Positions 53,599-62,354 of a DNA stretch of 64,000 nt are shown here, piece by piece; within the stretch, counting starts at the first letter, position 1; each line of letters starts with the position of its first letter. Both the position numbers and the translations under genes were made by a program. The notes beneath the pieces were generated by a model, which was given only the letters and a program-made list of their open reading frames with translations, was not told the origin of the DNA and searched no databases. Where the stretch lies: contig NZ_KI519553.1 of assembly GCF_000483125.1 (NCBI RefSeq), forward strand, positions 407,124-471,123. The letters run 5' to 3'. Source of the stretch: Atopobium fossor DSM 15642 (lineage in GTDB: Bacteria; Actinomycetota; Coriobacteriia; Coriobacteriales; Atopobiaceae).

Positions 53599-54722
53599 GT
53601 CAGGAAGAAGCTCAGCAATCAGTTATTCGCCAGTCCATAACCTTGCCTGGCAGTTCATGTGATATGCGCATTGGTAAAGACGCACTCTACAACATGGGGC
53701 GAGAACTTCGTTTATTGGTTGGTAAACCTCGTAAAGCAGCGCTTATTTGTGGTGCAGATGTTTCTGGTGATTTGGCAGAAGAGCTTTGTCGCCAACTGTC
53801 GGATGGTGGTTTTGCTGCTGCGGAAGCAGGTCTTCCTGCCAATGAGCACATAACAACCCTTGATATTGCTCACGAATTATTTATTTTCTTAAGCAATGAA
53901 GGCATTACAGCAGATGATGTGCTAGTTTTTGCAGGTAACGAACAGGTAGCCGGCCTTGCCTCTTATATTGCAAGTGCTTGGTGTGGTGGGATGGAATTTG
54001 CTTTTGTTCCTACTACAGCTCTTGGAGCAGTACAGGGTATTACTACACCTCCTGCATTGAGTGCCACAGCAGTCTCTGCTCCTGTGGTAGCAACTAAGGC
54101 TCGTCCTCGCATGGCTTTTTGTGATTTAACTTATATGGATCTGACTGGAGAAGAACAGTTCCAAACTGCTTTGGCATACGCTGTTTCTACTGCAGTGTGT
54201 GACAACACAGATGCCTTTGGCCGTCTAGCGGAAAAGGCTCAGAAAATCATGGAACACGATGAACAAACTATCGTAGATCAGCTAGTGGATACTATTAAAT
54301 GTCGTGGTCGCATTGAAGCTTCCACCTCTTTGGCAATACGTCAAAGTAACTCCTACGGTTTTATTTTTGAAGCTGCATTAGATCATTTGTTTGATGGCAT
54401 TCCACGTGCACTTAAGATTGCAGAGGGTTTACGTGTAAACGCACGCTTATCTGTAGGTCTTGAAGAAGCGGATATGGATTTGATGTATAGCCAAGATGCA
54501 CTTCTTACCAGCTTGGGTATTGGTCAGATTGCGTGTGAAGTACAAGCACAAGAACTTATTGATGCACTTAAGGCAGTTTGTTTTGCACGTACCAATCGTT
54601 TTTTGTTGCCCTTGCCTTTAGCAATGGGTCGTGTGCGTTATACGGCTGTACCAGATGAGCTGCTTTACGAACACCTCCAGGCTTGGTGTGTGTTGCACAA
54701 GCAGTTGCTTTCTAACACATAA
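53595..54722 (+). CDS. AroB-fold protein lacking 3-dehydroquinate synthase active-site residues
   Basis: This 375-residue protein aligns along the DHQ synthase fold: an N-terminal nucleotide-binding half with FAFVPTTALGAVQGIT at 134-150, and a C-terminal helical half. In true AroB the corresponding segment is PTTLLAQVDSSVGGKT. The zinc His pair in GHTFGHA reads GFIFEAA (255-261), so both histidines are lost. HGEAV reads DGIPRA, and the AEVIK Glu is missing near 193-198. The ORF is intact and overlaps aroK by 4 nt, so it is expressed, but catalysis is improbable. Confidence 0.75.
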   Translation: MSQEEAQQSVIRQSITLPGSSCDMRIGKDALYNMGRELRLLVGKPRKAALICGADVSGDLAEELCRQLSDGGFAAAEAGLPANEHITTLDIAHELFIFLSNEGITADDVLVFAGNEQVAGLASYIASAWCGGMEFAFVPTTALGAVQGITTPPALSATAVSAPVVATKARPRMAFCDLTYMDLTGEEQFQTALAYAVSTAVCDNTDAFGRLAEKAQKIMEHDEQTIVDQLVDTIKCRGRIEASTSLAIRQSNSYGFIFEAALDHLFDGIPRALKIAEGLRVNARLSVGLEEADMDLMYSQDALLTSLGIGQIACEVQAQELIDALKAVCFARTNRFLLPLPLAMGRVRYTAVPDELLYEHLQAWCVLHKQLLSNT

Positions 54723-54804
54723 GCAAGTAGTAATGCAGGCCATCAGTAATCTAGGTCGTACGCTTAACATATTTGGATCTTATCATCGGAAAGGATGTTT
54801 ACTT

Positions 54805-55929
54805 ATGGCAGATGCACAAGTGTGTATGGCACGCATCAATCGTTTGCGTGAGGTAATGGCGCAGCGTGGTTATGATGCAGTAATCTTGAGAAATAATGCA
54901 GATTTGCGCTGGCTTACGGGTTCTGAACGTACCTTTGACAACGAAATCGCACACACTGCATTTATTACGGCAACAAACCAATATATACATACAGACTCTC
55001 GTTATTACAATACCTTTATTACACGCATGGGTGCGGATACTGCGTGGACTATAGATATGGAGCTTGTAGACCCAGCAATGTGGGCTGCAAATCTTATTAT
55101 TCAGACGCAAAGTCGTATGGTTGGTATAGAAGATACTTGTGATTTGGCGTTTTACGATGACCTCACAATGAGCGTACATCGGCTTTCTGGTGCTTGTATG
55201 TTACCTCGTTTACATGGTGACATCGCGTCTTTGCGCATGGTTAAGGATGTAGAAGAGTTAGAACTTATGCAGCATGCCCAGGATATTACCGATGCTGCTT
55301 TTGAGTACATTTGTAGCTATATCAAGCCCGGTATGACCGAGCAAGACATTCGTGTAGCGCTGGAAAATTATATACTCACACATGGCGCAGACGCGCTATC
55401 GTTTGACACTATCATTGCTACAGGCGCAAATGGTGCAAATCCTCATGCGCAACCTGGCTCTACCGTAGTGCAGGTAGGCGATCTTATTGTTATTGATTAT
55501 GGTGCTGGCTATCACGATTATCATTCCGATATGACACGTACTGTATGCATAGGCACTCCCTCTGAAGAACAGAAGAAGGTATACGATATAGTACGTTTAG
55601 CTCACGAGACTTGCGCGGAGTATGTAAGGCCTGGTGTTATTGGTAAGGATGTCCATAACCTAGCCGTTAAGGTTATTACAGATGCTGGGTATGGTGACTA
55701 CTTTAAACACGGTTTAGGTCATGGCGTTGGTCTAGAGATTCATGAGAAACCTAATTTTGGTCGCCTGTATGATCTGCCCATTGCCGAGGGTTCGGTTGTA
55801 ACCATTGAGCCCGGTATTTATTTGCCTGGTAAATTTGGCATTCGCCTGGAGGATTTTGGCGTGGTTACTGCAGATGGCTATAAGCCCTTTACTAAATCAT
55901 CGCATGACCTTGTTTGTATCTCCTGTTAA
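54805..55929 (+). CDS. M24 family Xaa-Pro aminopeptidase
   Basis: This 374-residue pita-bread metallopeptidase removes N-terminal residues before proline. A creatinase-like N-domain comes first. The catalytic domain has dinuclear metal ligands in VIDYGAGYHDYHSDMTRT (two Asp), GLGHGVGLEIHEKPNF (His), VTIEPGIYLPG (Glu) and IRLEDFGVV (Glu). I chose ATG 54805 (AAAGGA 9 nt upstream); a longer in-frame reading from 54631 lies in the preceding gene. It precedes efp, as in many Gram-positives. Confidence 0.92.
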   Translation: MADAQVCMARINRLREVMAQRGYDAVILRNNADLRWLTGSERTFDNEIAHTAFITATNQYIHTDSRYYNTFITRMGADTAWTIDMELVDPAMWAANLIIQTQSRMVGIEDTCDLAFYDDLTMSVHRLSGACMLPRLHGDIASLRMVKDVEELELMQHAQDITDAAFEYICSYIKPGMTEQDIRVALENYILTHGADALSFDTIIATGANGANPHAQPGSTVVQVGDLIVIDYGAGYHDYHSDMTRTVCIGTPSEEQKKVYDIVRLAHETCAEYVRPGVIGKDVHNLAVKVITDAGYGDYFKHGLGHGVGLEIHEKPNFGRLYDLPIAEGSVVTIEPGIYLPGKFGIRLEDFGVVTADGYKPFTKSSHDLVCISC

Positions 55930-55991
55930 GTCTGTATCGCGCTTCTCGATAAGTGGGCATACAACGGTATACTAAAATGTACCTGTGAATA

Positions 55992-56011
55992 ATTTGCCTC
56001 AATAGGCAAAT
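55992..56011 (+). promoter_or_regulatory. Hairpin in the efp 5' leader
   Basis: ATTTGCCT-CAAT-AGGCAAAT is a perfect 8-bp stem with a 4-nt loop, 23 nt upstream of the efp GTG. A TATACT -10-like box lies at 55968-55973. The hairpin could stabilise the mRNA or be an operator. Confidence 0.4.
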
Positions 56012-56033
56012 ATCAAATAGAAAGTGAGTTATT

Positions 56034-56597
56034 GTGGCAAGCATTAGCACTGCTGATTTTAAGAACGGTATGGGTCTTAAGATTGATAACAAGTATTACA
56101 CCATCGTAGAGTTTCAGCATGTAAAGCCTGGTAAGGGTGGCGCATTTGTTCGCTACAAGATTAAGGACTTGCGCGATGGTCGCACTATTGATCAGACTTG
56201 CAACGCTGGTTCTAAGTTTGAGAGCGTGCAACTTATCACCAAGGAGATGCAGTATCTCTACAATGATGGCGATGCATATAACTTTATGGATATGGAAACC
56301 TACGATCAGATTCCTGTTTCCGATGATTACATTGGTGATAACGCAAAGTGGCTCAAAGAGAATGATGTGTGTCAGTTGCTGTATGCAGACACTGAGCTTT
56401 TGGGCGTTAATCCTCCCATGTTTATCGAGGTAGAGGTAATCGAGACCGACCCCGGCTTCAAGGGCGATACCGTACAGGGTGGCAGCAAGCCTGCTGTTAT
56501 TGAGACCGGTGCAACTATTCAGGTTCCTATGTATCTTAATCAGGGCGAGCGTGTAAAGGTTGATACCCGCACTGGCAAGTTTGTGCAGCGCGTCTAG
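56034..56597 (+). CDS. efp: Elongation factor P
   Basis: EF-P rescues ribosomes stalled at polyproline. The 187-residue length is standard: KOW-like N-domain, then two OB domains. The loop that enters the peptidyl-transferase centre reads HVKPGKGGAFVRYK (~29-42), with Lys in the modification position. No EpmA/EpmB or EarP gene is in the window. The start is GTG 56034 with GAAAGTGAG upstream. Confidence 0.97.
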   Translation: MASISTADFKNGMGLKIDNKYYTIVEFQHVKPGKGGAFVRYKIKDLRDGRTIDQTCNAGSKFESVQLITKEMQYLYNDGDAYNFMDMETYDQIPVSDDYIGDNAKWLKENDVCQLLYADTELLGVNPPMFIEVEVIETDPGFKGDTVQGGSKPAVIETGATIQVPMYLNQGERVKVDTRTGKFVQRV

Positions 56598-56654
56598 TAC
56601 GATAGTAAGGCGTTGCCCAGAGTGAGTGTGGCTCGTAGTGTGAAAGGAACTCCT

Positions 56655-57017
56655 ATGGAACAGACCGAGATTTTGATCTCTGGCATTGGTATTTCTAAGA
56701 GTGTTATTGGTACCGTTGTTACATCTGCTGTAAACAAGGTAGAGGGCGTTGCTCGCGTAGGCGGCAACGATATTACGTCGAGCCTCATTTCTGTATTTAC
56801 GAGTAAGACGGTACAGTCTGGTCGTGCGGTAGAGTGCGAATCTGACGAGCATGGTCTTATCGTTACGGTTCATTTGGCAGTCTTCTTTGGCTACACCTTT
56901 ACCAAGTTGGCTGAGCAAGTTCGTATTGCAGCATCTCAGGCTATTACCGAGCAGATTGGCGTAAATGTAAGTGCCGTTAATGTTTGCATTGATAGTCTCG
57001 TATTTCCCAAGGAGTAG
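56655..57017 (+). CDS. Asp23/Gls24 family envelope stress protein
   Basis: This 120-residue DUF322/Asp23 protein has ISKSVIGTVVTSAVNKVEGVARVGG (~15-39), VTVHLAVFFGYTFTKLAEQVRIAASQAI (~74-101) and VNVCIDSLVF. Such proteins accumulate at the membrane during alkaline or wall stress in Gram-positives. I chose ATG 56655 after AAAGGA; an upstream TTG reading from 56613 is unlikely. It precedes nusB in the common Gram-positive order efp-asp23-nusB. Confidence 0.88.
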   Translation: MEQTEILISGIGISKSVIGTVVTSAVNKVEGVARVGGNDITSSLISVFTSKTVQSGRAVECESDEHGLIVTVHLAVFFGYTFTKLAEQVRIAASQAITEQIGVNVSAVNVCIDSLVFPKE

Positions 57018-57019
57018 GT

Positions 57020-57547
57020 TTGAGCACTCCCGCTTATCAAACACGTAGGCTTGCACGTAGTCAGGCACTTCAGATTTTATTCCAGGCTGAGGCAACTGGT
57101 CGCAGTGTCTTAGATGTGCTATCGGGTGATTATGCGTTGTCCGATGGACCTCTTAACCCATATGCCCAAACCCTCGCATTAACAGTGAGCGATAAGATTC
57201 CTGCGCTTGATGGCATTATTAGTCGTTTTTCTAAGCGTTGGGAAGTTATGCGCATGCCGGCAGTGGACCGCAATTTACTGCGTTTGACTGTGTGTGAGAT
57301 GCTATGCATCGACGAGGTAGACATTGCTGTTTGCATTAACGAGTCTGTAGAGCTCGCTCGCGATTATGGTACAGATGAGTCTTCTCGTTTTATTAATGGT
57401 GTATTAGGAGCTATAGCTCTTGCAGCTCAGGCTGGTGAGGATTTGTTTGCTACGACGCCAGAGCTTGATGTGAGTGTACGATCAGTCAAACATACAGATT
57501 CTGCTTTGGAACATGCAGCTCAAGTTTCTGATGAGGTAGAGGAATAG
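57020..57547 (+). CDS. nusB: Transcription antitermination factor NusB
   Basis: This 175-residue helical protein binds NusE and boxA RNA in rRNA antitermination. It has RRLARSQALQILFQAEATG (~9-27), MRMPAVDRNLLRLTVCEML and INESVELARDYGTDESSRFINGVLGAI (~107-133). A variable ~35-residue C-terminal tail extends beyond the core. The start is TTG 57020 after GGAG, only 2 nt after the Gls24 stop. Confidence 0.94.
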   Translation: MSTPAYQTRRLARSQALQILFQAEATGRSVLDVLSGDYALSDGPLNPYAQTLALTVSDKIPALDGIISRFSKRWEVMRMPAVDRNLLRLTVCEMLCIDEVDIAVCINESVELARDYGTDESSRFINGVLGAIALAAQAGEDLFATTPELDVSVRSVKHTDSALEHAAQVSDEVEE

Positions 57548-57549
57548 CT

Positions 57550-57798
57550 ATGGCAAGGGTTGATACCTCTACATACAAATCTTTTGATGATATTGTTGGT
57601 CGCTTAGATGAGATTGTGGGTGTTGTCCGCGATAAGGATACATCTCTTGAGCGGTCTTTGGATTTGTTTGAAGAGGCCATTAGTTTGGGCTCTAAAGCAG
57701 TAGATATGGTAGATAAAGTAGACTTTACGGCTCAGGAGTTGGCTCAAATGGAGGAAGAGGCTCAGGCTGATTCTGACTCTGATTCTGAGATTGAGTAG
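57550..57798 (+). CDS. xseB: Exodeoxyribonuclease VII small subunit
   Basis: This 82-residue two-helix protein has the XseB pattern: FDDIVGRLDEIVGVVRDKDTSLERSLDLFEEAISLGSKA. A C-terminal acidic Ser/Asp/Glu tail follows. It would be the regulatory subunit with XseA, which is not in this window. It begins 2 nt after nusB, and the acidic tail is longer than usual. Confidence 0.9.
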   Translation: MARVDTSTYKSFDDIVGRLDEIVGVVRDKDTSLERSLDLFEEAISLGSKAVDMVDKVDFTAQELAQMEEEAQADSDSDSEIE

Positions 57799-57803
57799 TT
57801 AGT

Positions 57804-58589
57804 ATGGCTCGTGTTCGTCTTGATGTGGAGCTGGTTAATCAAGGTTTTTTTGCAACGACCAGCGATGCCATGCGAGCCGTAATGGCTGGCGATGTATTTA
57901 CCACTAACCGCAAGCTCACCAGTGCAGGTGAGCAGGTTAAACCAGGAATAGAACTCCATGTTCGTGGAGGAAATGTATATGTAAGCCGCGGCGGGATAAA
58001 ACTCGAGCGCGGCTTAACTGCATTTAAAGTTGATCCTGCAGGTTGTGCTTGTGTGGACGTAGGCTGTTCCACCGGTGGCTTTACAGATTGTTTATTGCGC
58101 CATGGAGCTGCGTCGGTTTTATCGGTAGATGTAGGTTATGCTCAATTTGATTGGTCTTTGCGTAACGATAAACGTGTAACGCTTTTAGAGCGAACTAACA
58201 TTGTGGACGTTGCAACACCCGAGCGTGTAGGTACTATTGATTTGGCTGTTTGTGATGTTTCGTTTACCTCGGTACGTGCTGTTGCGGGCGCAGTATGGGA
58301 TTTACTGCGTGAGGACGGGACATTTCTTACTCTGGTAAAGCCTCAGTTTGAGACCGCTCGCAATCAAGTGGAAGAGGGCGGCGTGGTGCGCAGCCCCACT
58401 GTTTGGTTGGAGTGTTTGGAAACGGTAAGTCAAGACCTTTTGCACAAAGGTTTTGCTGTGCTTGATGTGTGTGCCAGTCCTATTGTGGGGCACAAAGGAA
58501 ACCATGAGTTTTTGCTGCTTGCAAGTAAAGGCGAGCAAAGAAGCTCCGTAGATTTTTCTAAAGCGATTGCTCAAATCACCACTTCTTAG
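57804..58589 (+). CDS. tlyA: TlyA family rRNA 2'-O-methyltransferase
   Basis: This 261-residue protein has an N-terminal S4 RNA-binding domain (VRLDVELVNQGFFATTSDAMRAVMAGDVF...) joined to an FtsJ-like Rossmann methyltransferase. SAM-binding motif I is VDVGCSTGGFTDCLLRHGA (~73-91). The catalytic Lys is in LVKPQFE (~173-179). TlyA methylates 16S/23S rRNA cytidines and in some species influences capreomycin sensitivity. It starts 5 nt after xseB. Confidence 0.93.
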   Translation: MARVRLDVELVNQGFFATTSDAMRAVMAGDVFTTNRKLTSAGEQVKPGIELHVRGGNVYVSRGGIKLERGLTAFKVDPAGCACVDVGCSTGGFTDCLLRHGAASVLSVDVGYAQFDWSLRNDKRVTLLERTNIVDVATPERVGTIDLAVCDVSFTSVRAVAGAVWDLLREDGTFLTLVKPQFETARNQVEEGGVVRSPTVWLECLETVSQDLLHKGFAVLDVCASPIVGHKGNHEFLLLASKGEQRSSVDFSKAIAQITTS

Positions 58590-58639
58590 TATGCGGTGAT
58601 ACACTTTTTATGTCTGTCGTGTAGCTAAGGAGGAGCTTC

Positions 58640-59494
58640 ATGAAGGTCCTTTTGGTGCCAAATTATTCTCGTCCCGTTGCTGTAGAAGCTGCTTCGGAAA
58701 TTTCTAACTGGCTTGAGGCTCAGGGTATAGAAGTTAGCTGGGCTCACGATAAGAAAAAATATCCTACCTGTGTTACTTCCGCCCAGGGAAGTGACTTGGT
58801 AGTTTCTCTTGGTGGAGATGGTACATTGCTGCGCGCGGCAAATATTGTTTCCTATGCAGAAATTCCTTTGCTTGGTTTATCGTTTGGGCACCTTGGGTTT
58901 TTGACTGCTGGAGATTCAGAAAACGTGGTGGGCAGCGTTGCTTCTGCTTTAGCAGGAGAGATGCATGTTTCTCGTCGTACCGCTTTGGATGTTGAGTTGC
59001 ATATGACGGATAAAGAAACAGGTGAGGCTGAGGTTACTCATTATTTTGCCCTTAATGAATTGGCGGTTACTCGTGGTGCCGATGGTGACATGATTGAGTT
59101 TGATGTTGAGGTTTCTGGCCACCATATTGATCGCTTGCGCGGTGATGGTGTGGTTGTTTCTACGGCTACAGGTTCTACGGGTTATGCTTTGGCAGCTGGT
59201 GGTCCCATTGTGCATCCTGATTTTAAGGGTATGCTCATTACTCCCATTGCACCGCATACTATTTTGGCGCGTTCGTTTATGACGGGTGCTTCTGATGTGG
59301 TAGAGATTGCTACTTCGCATGATCGCCCTGCTGATCGTTCCGCATTTGTCGATGGTCAGCTTGCAAATAGGGGGAAGGCTGTGGAGCTGGCATGTGTACG
59401 TCGAGGTCCTGGTGACATTGTGCTGCTTGATGGTGGTCCTTCTAGCTTTTACAATTCTGTCTCCCGTGTATTTTACGGAAGGACGAGAAAATAG
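58640..59494 (+). CDS. nadK: NAD kinase
   Basis: NadK phosphorylates NAD to NADP with ATP or polyphosphate. The 284-residue protein has the GGDGT loop in VVSLGGDGTLLRAA (~53-66) and the NE motif in FALNELAVTRG (~136-146). It also has GDGVVVSTATGSTGYALAAGGPIVHP and a C-terminal HDRPADRSAFVDGQ region. AAGGAGGAGC precedes the ATG. The tlyA-nadK-recN order is conserved in Gram-positives. Confidence 0.95.
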   Translation: MKVLLVPNYSRPVAVEAASEISNWLEAQGIEVSWAHDKKKYPTCVTSAQGSDLVVSLGGDGTLLRAANIVSYAEIPLLGLSFGHLGFLTAGDSENVVGSVASALAGEMHVSRRTALDVELHMTDKETGEAEVTHYFALNELAVTRGADGDMIEFDVEVSGHHIDRLRGDGVVVSTATGSTGYALAAGGPIVHPDFKGMLITPIAPHTILARSFMTGASDVVEIATSHDRPADRSAFVDGQLANRGKAVELACVRRGPGDIVLLDGGPSSFYNSVSRVFYGRTRK

Positions 59495-61132
59495 ATGATT
59501 GATCAGCTACATGTTCAAAATGTGGCGCTCATCAAGGATGCGTCACTTGAGTTCTCAAGTGGTCTTACTGTTCTGACGGGCGAGACAGGTGCGGGTAAAA
59601 CAGCATTGCTAGGTGCGCTTAAGCTACTCATTGGCGAGCGCGCAGATAGCTCTTCTGTGCGCGAGGGTACCGAGGAGTTGTTGGTAGAAGGTCGGATATT
59701 CTCGTCAGATGATCCCGATGGACACGTGATTCGTCGTCGTGTAAGTACAACGGGTCGTGGTCGTATAGATATTGATGGACAAATGGCTTCCGTGCATGAG
59801 CTGGCACAAGGTATTGGTGCAACAGTAGATTTGTGTGGTCAGCATGAGCATCAGCAATTACTATCCTTAGCAGCACATGTGGAGCTTTTGGATAATTGGG
59901 CAGCTCAAACGGTCAATCCTGCCAAGGAGAAGTTTTGTGAGGCTTTGATTGCTGCTCGCGCAGCAGCACAAGAATTAGAACACATACAAACGGCTGCGCA
60001 AGAAAGCTCTAGTCGTTTAGATGAGGCTCAGTTTGTGCTTGCTCGTATTGATGAAGTTGCACCTCAAGAAGGTGAACTCGAGCAGCTACAATCTACGCTT
60101 GATATTGCACAGCATGCGGAGTCTTTATTTGTCAATGTAGAAAGTGCTCATAGTGCGCTTTCTGACGATGATGCAGCACTTGATAAGCTTGCGGAGGCAA
60201 TTACGAGCCTTGAGACTGCAGCGCGTTATGATACAGCCTTGATACATAAGATTGAGATTCTCAAAAGTTCGCTTTTGGACGCGGAAGATGTATCTCGTGA
60301 ATTGCGAGACTATCGTTCGTCAATGGAGTTTGATCCTGCGCAACTTAATACCATGCAAACTCGCATGTCACGTTTGCAAGGTCTATTACGTAGCTATGGT
60401 CCAAGTATGGAGCACGTGTTTGAACGTCGTGCATGGGCTGCGGGTGTCGTAGATGCTTCAGGTGATAACGGCCAAGCTTTACGTGATGCTCAGGCTGTCC
60501 TTGATGCTGCCGAGAAAACCTTAGCTCATGCAGCTGATGCTCTTGATGCAGCACGTTTAGCGGCTGCCCCCTTACTTGCACAGCGCATTACTGAGCAAAT
60601 GCATCGCTTAGAAATGGGTACGGCAGAGCTTCAGATTGATGTGGAACGTCTTGAGCGTAATCAGTGGACGAGTACAGGTCCTAGCAGAGTAGAACTTTTG
60701 TATAAACCTGCCGCTGGTATGAGCGCGCGTCCCTTACGTCGCATTGCCTCTGGCGGTGAGGTTAGTCGTGTTATGCTTGCCTGCAAGGTGGTTTTGGGTG
60801 AGGCAGATGCAGTAGATACCTTGGTGTTTGATGAGGTAGATGCAGGTGTTGGTGGTGCTACAGCAGTAGCATTGGCAGCAGTACTGTCAGATTTGGCACG
60901 CACACATCAGGTGTTAGTAGTTACTCATTTGGCTCAGGTTGCTGTTGCAGCAACACGTCATTACGTAGTGCACAAAACAGATGGCACCAAGCAAGATACC
61001 ATTCCTCAGACCTTTATTGATGAAGTAGTAGGAGAAGATCGCGTGGCGGAGGTTGCACGGTTGTTATCTGGAGATACCAACGCTGCTTCTTTGGAACATG
61101 CTCGTGCGCTGCTTAATGGGGTTTCTCACTAA
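59495..61132 (+). CDS. recN: DNA repair protein RecN
   Basis: This 545-residue SMC-like ATPase is for double-strand-break repair. It has Walker A TGETGAGKTALLGALKLLIGERAD (~29-52), the Q-loop region CGQHEHQQLLS and a central antiparallel coiled coil (~150-360). The signature is IASGGEVSRVMLACKVVL and Walker B TLVFDEVDAGVGGATA (~442-457). Its ATG immediately follows the nadK stop. It also lacks a separate promoter, so it is in the same operon. Confidence 0.95.
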   Translation: MIDQLHVQNVALIKDASLEFSSGLTVLTGETGAGKTALLGALKLLIGERADSSSVREGTEELLVEGRIFSSDDPDGHVIRRRVSTTGRGRIDIDGQMASVHELAQGIGATVDLCGQHEHQQLLSLAAHVELLDNWAAQTVNPAKEKFCEALIAARAAAQELEHIQTAAQESSSRLDEAQFVLARIDEVAPQEGELEQLQSTLDIAQHAESLFVNVESAHSALSDDDAALDKLAEAITSLETAARYDTALIHKIEILKSSLLDAEDVSRELRDYRSSMEFDPAQLNTMQTRMSRLQGLLRSYGPSMEHVFERRAWAAGVVDASGDNGQALRDAQAVLDAAEKTLAHAADALDAARLAAAPLLAQRITEQMHRLEMGTAELQIDVERLERNQWTSTGPSRVELLYKPAAGMSARPLRRIASGGEVSRVMLACKVVLGEADAVDTLVFDEVDAGVGGATAVALAAVLSDLARTHQVLVVTHLAQVAVAATRHYVVHKTDGTKQDTIPQTFIDEVVGEDRVAEVARLLSGDTNAASLEHARALLNGVSH

Positions 61133-61143
61133 AGGATATACAT

Positions 61144-62052
61144 ATGGATCTTGCTCGTGCCCTTAAAGAGTATGTGGCCTATCTTGCGGTTGAGCGGGGA
61201 AGTGCGGCCAATACCGTGGAGGCATACGGGCGAGATTTGTTGCGGTATACAACGTATTTGGCACAGCAGGGCATTTCTCAGCCAGCACAAGTGATGCGTT
61301 CGGATGTTGAACGATACCTCCAAGCGCTTAGTTCGTTGGAGCTGGCATCCTCTTCTGTTGAACGTGCCACCTCTGCAATAAAGGGTTTTCACCGTTTTAT
61401 GGTGGCAGAACAAATTTGTGACTCTCATCCTGCAGTGGATATTCCACTACCCAAAAAGCCCGATCGTCTGCCAGATGTTATTTCTCCTCAACAAGCTGCG
61501 GCGTTGTTAGACCAGCCCTTTTTACAAACGTCTGCATCCCAGCGTGACCGTACTATATTAGAAGTTCTCTATGGTTGTGGACTTCGTGTGTCTGAGCTTT
61601 GTGGCTTAGACTTGCAAAATGTCTTGCTGACAGATGAAGTGCTGCGCGTATATGGCAAGGGTTCCAAGGAACGAATTGTTCCCATTATGGGAACGGCTGC
61701 GTGTGCTCTGCAAGAGTATTTGGAACAGTGGCGTAGTGGACTTGTGCGCTCGCATGTTACTCATGAGAACGCTTCGGCTGTGTTTTTGAATGTACGAGGC
61801 GGACGAATTTCTCGGCAGTCTGTGCATAGCTTGGTCGAGAAGTATGGTCGTGTAGCTGGACTTATGGGGCTGCATCCTCATACGTTGCGGCATAGTTTTG
61901 CTACCCATATGTTGCAGGGCGGTGCAGATTTGCGTGTGGTGCAAGAACTCTTGGGACACTCGGATATTTCCACTACACAGTTGTACACACATGTAGATCG
62001 TACACACGTGCGCATGGCTTACATGGGGGCTCATCCACGCGCTCATTCATAA
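61144..62052 (+). CDS. xerD: Tyrosine recombinase XerD
   Basis: This 302-residue recombinase resolves chromosome dimers at dif sites with XerC. The N-terminal SAM-like core-binding domain is at 1-90. The catalytic set is Arg in LYGCGLRVSELCGLDL (~145-153), Lys in GKGSKERIVPI, HTLRHSFATHML (HxxR), His in LLGHSDISTTQLYTHVD and Tyr in the same block. AAAGGATAT precedes the ATG. Chromosomal context (after recN, before dcw) argues for a housekeeping Xer rather than an integrase; XerC versus XerD is not certain. Confidence 0.9.
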   Translation: MDLARALKEYVAYLAVERGSAANTVEAYGRDLLRYTTYLAQQGISQPAQVMRSDVERYLQALSSLELASSSVERATSAIKGFHRFMVAEQICDSHPAVDIPLPKKPDRLPDVISPQQAAALLDQPFLQTSASQRDRTILEVLYGCGLRVSELCGLDLQNVLLTDEVLRVYGKGSKERIVPIMGTAACALQEYLEQWRSGLVRSHVTHENASAVFLNVRGGRISRQSVHSLVEKYGRVAGLMGLHPHTLRHSFATHMLQGGADLRVVQELLGHSDISTTQLYTHVDRTHVRMAYMGAHPRAHS

Positions 62053-62138
62053 GGTTGCAGTCATAAGCTTGCATCCACCGTGCCTACATATTTGAATCAC
62101 TAATATCATAAAAATTTTTTTAAGTCACCCACCGTCTA

Positions 62139-62171
62139 ACCCACTACTTAACCATACAAGTAGTGGGTCTT
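62139..62171 (+). terminator. Intrinsic terminator after xerD
   Basis: A perfect 11-bp stem, ACCCACTACTT (62139-62149) with AAGTAGTGGGT (62158-62168), has an 8-nt loop and is followed by CTTTTG. It ends the long aroK-xerD transcription unit. Confidence 0.85.
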
Positions 62172-62180
62172 TTGTTGCTT

Positions 62181-62200
62181 AACCACAATATATTGTGGTT
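62181..62200. promoter_or_regulatory. Perfect 20-bp palindrome upstream of the dcw cluster
   Basis: AACCACAATATATTGTGGTT is a perfect palindrome lying between the xerD terminator and the MraZ boxes. It has no loop, so it suits binding by a dimeric regulator rather than RNA folding. Confidence 0.6.
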
Positions 62201-62233
62201 GAAAGGCTGAAAGCATTTTTATCATCCCAAAGG

Positions 62234-62261
62234 TGGGGAATTTGGGGGATAAAGTGGGGGA
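62234..62261 (+). promoter_or_regulatory. mraZ: MraZ-box-like G-rich direct repeats
   Basis: Three TGGGG units (62234, 62243, 62255) lie roughly one helical turn apart, just upstream of the mraZ promoter. MraZ is known to bind TGGGN repeats of this kind and autorepress the dcw operon. Confidence 0.8.
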
Positions 62262-62266
62262 AAGTG

Positions 62267-62295
62267 TTGAGAAATGTTGCAAAAGAACGTATAGT
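62267..62295 (+). promoter_or_regulatory. Probable mraZ/dcw promoter
   Basis: TTGAGA (62267-62272), a 17-nt spacer and TATAGT (62290-62295) lie 60 nt upstream of the mraZ ATG and immediately after the MraZ boxes. Confidence 0.65.
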
Positions 62296-62354
62296 TATGT
62301 ATACGCAACGTGGACACGACTCCACGCAGACCGCAAAGCGAAAGGAGGGTGAGT

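Noticed and set aside
61144-62052. Mobile-element integrase at xerD
   Set aside because: Chromosomal operon context (recN upstream, dcw downstream) and no att repeats indicate a housekeeping Xer recombinase.
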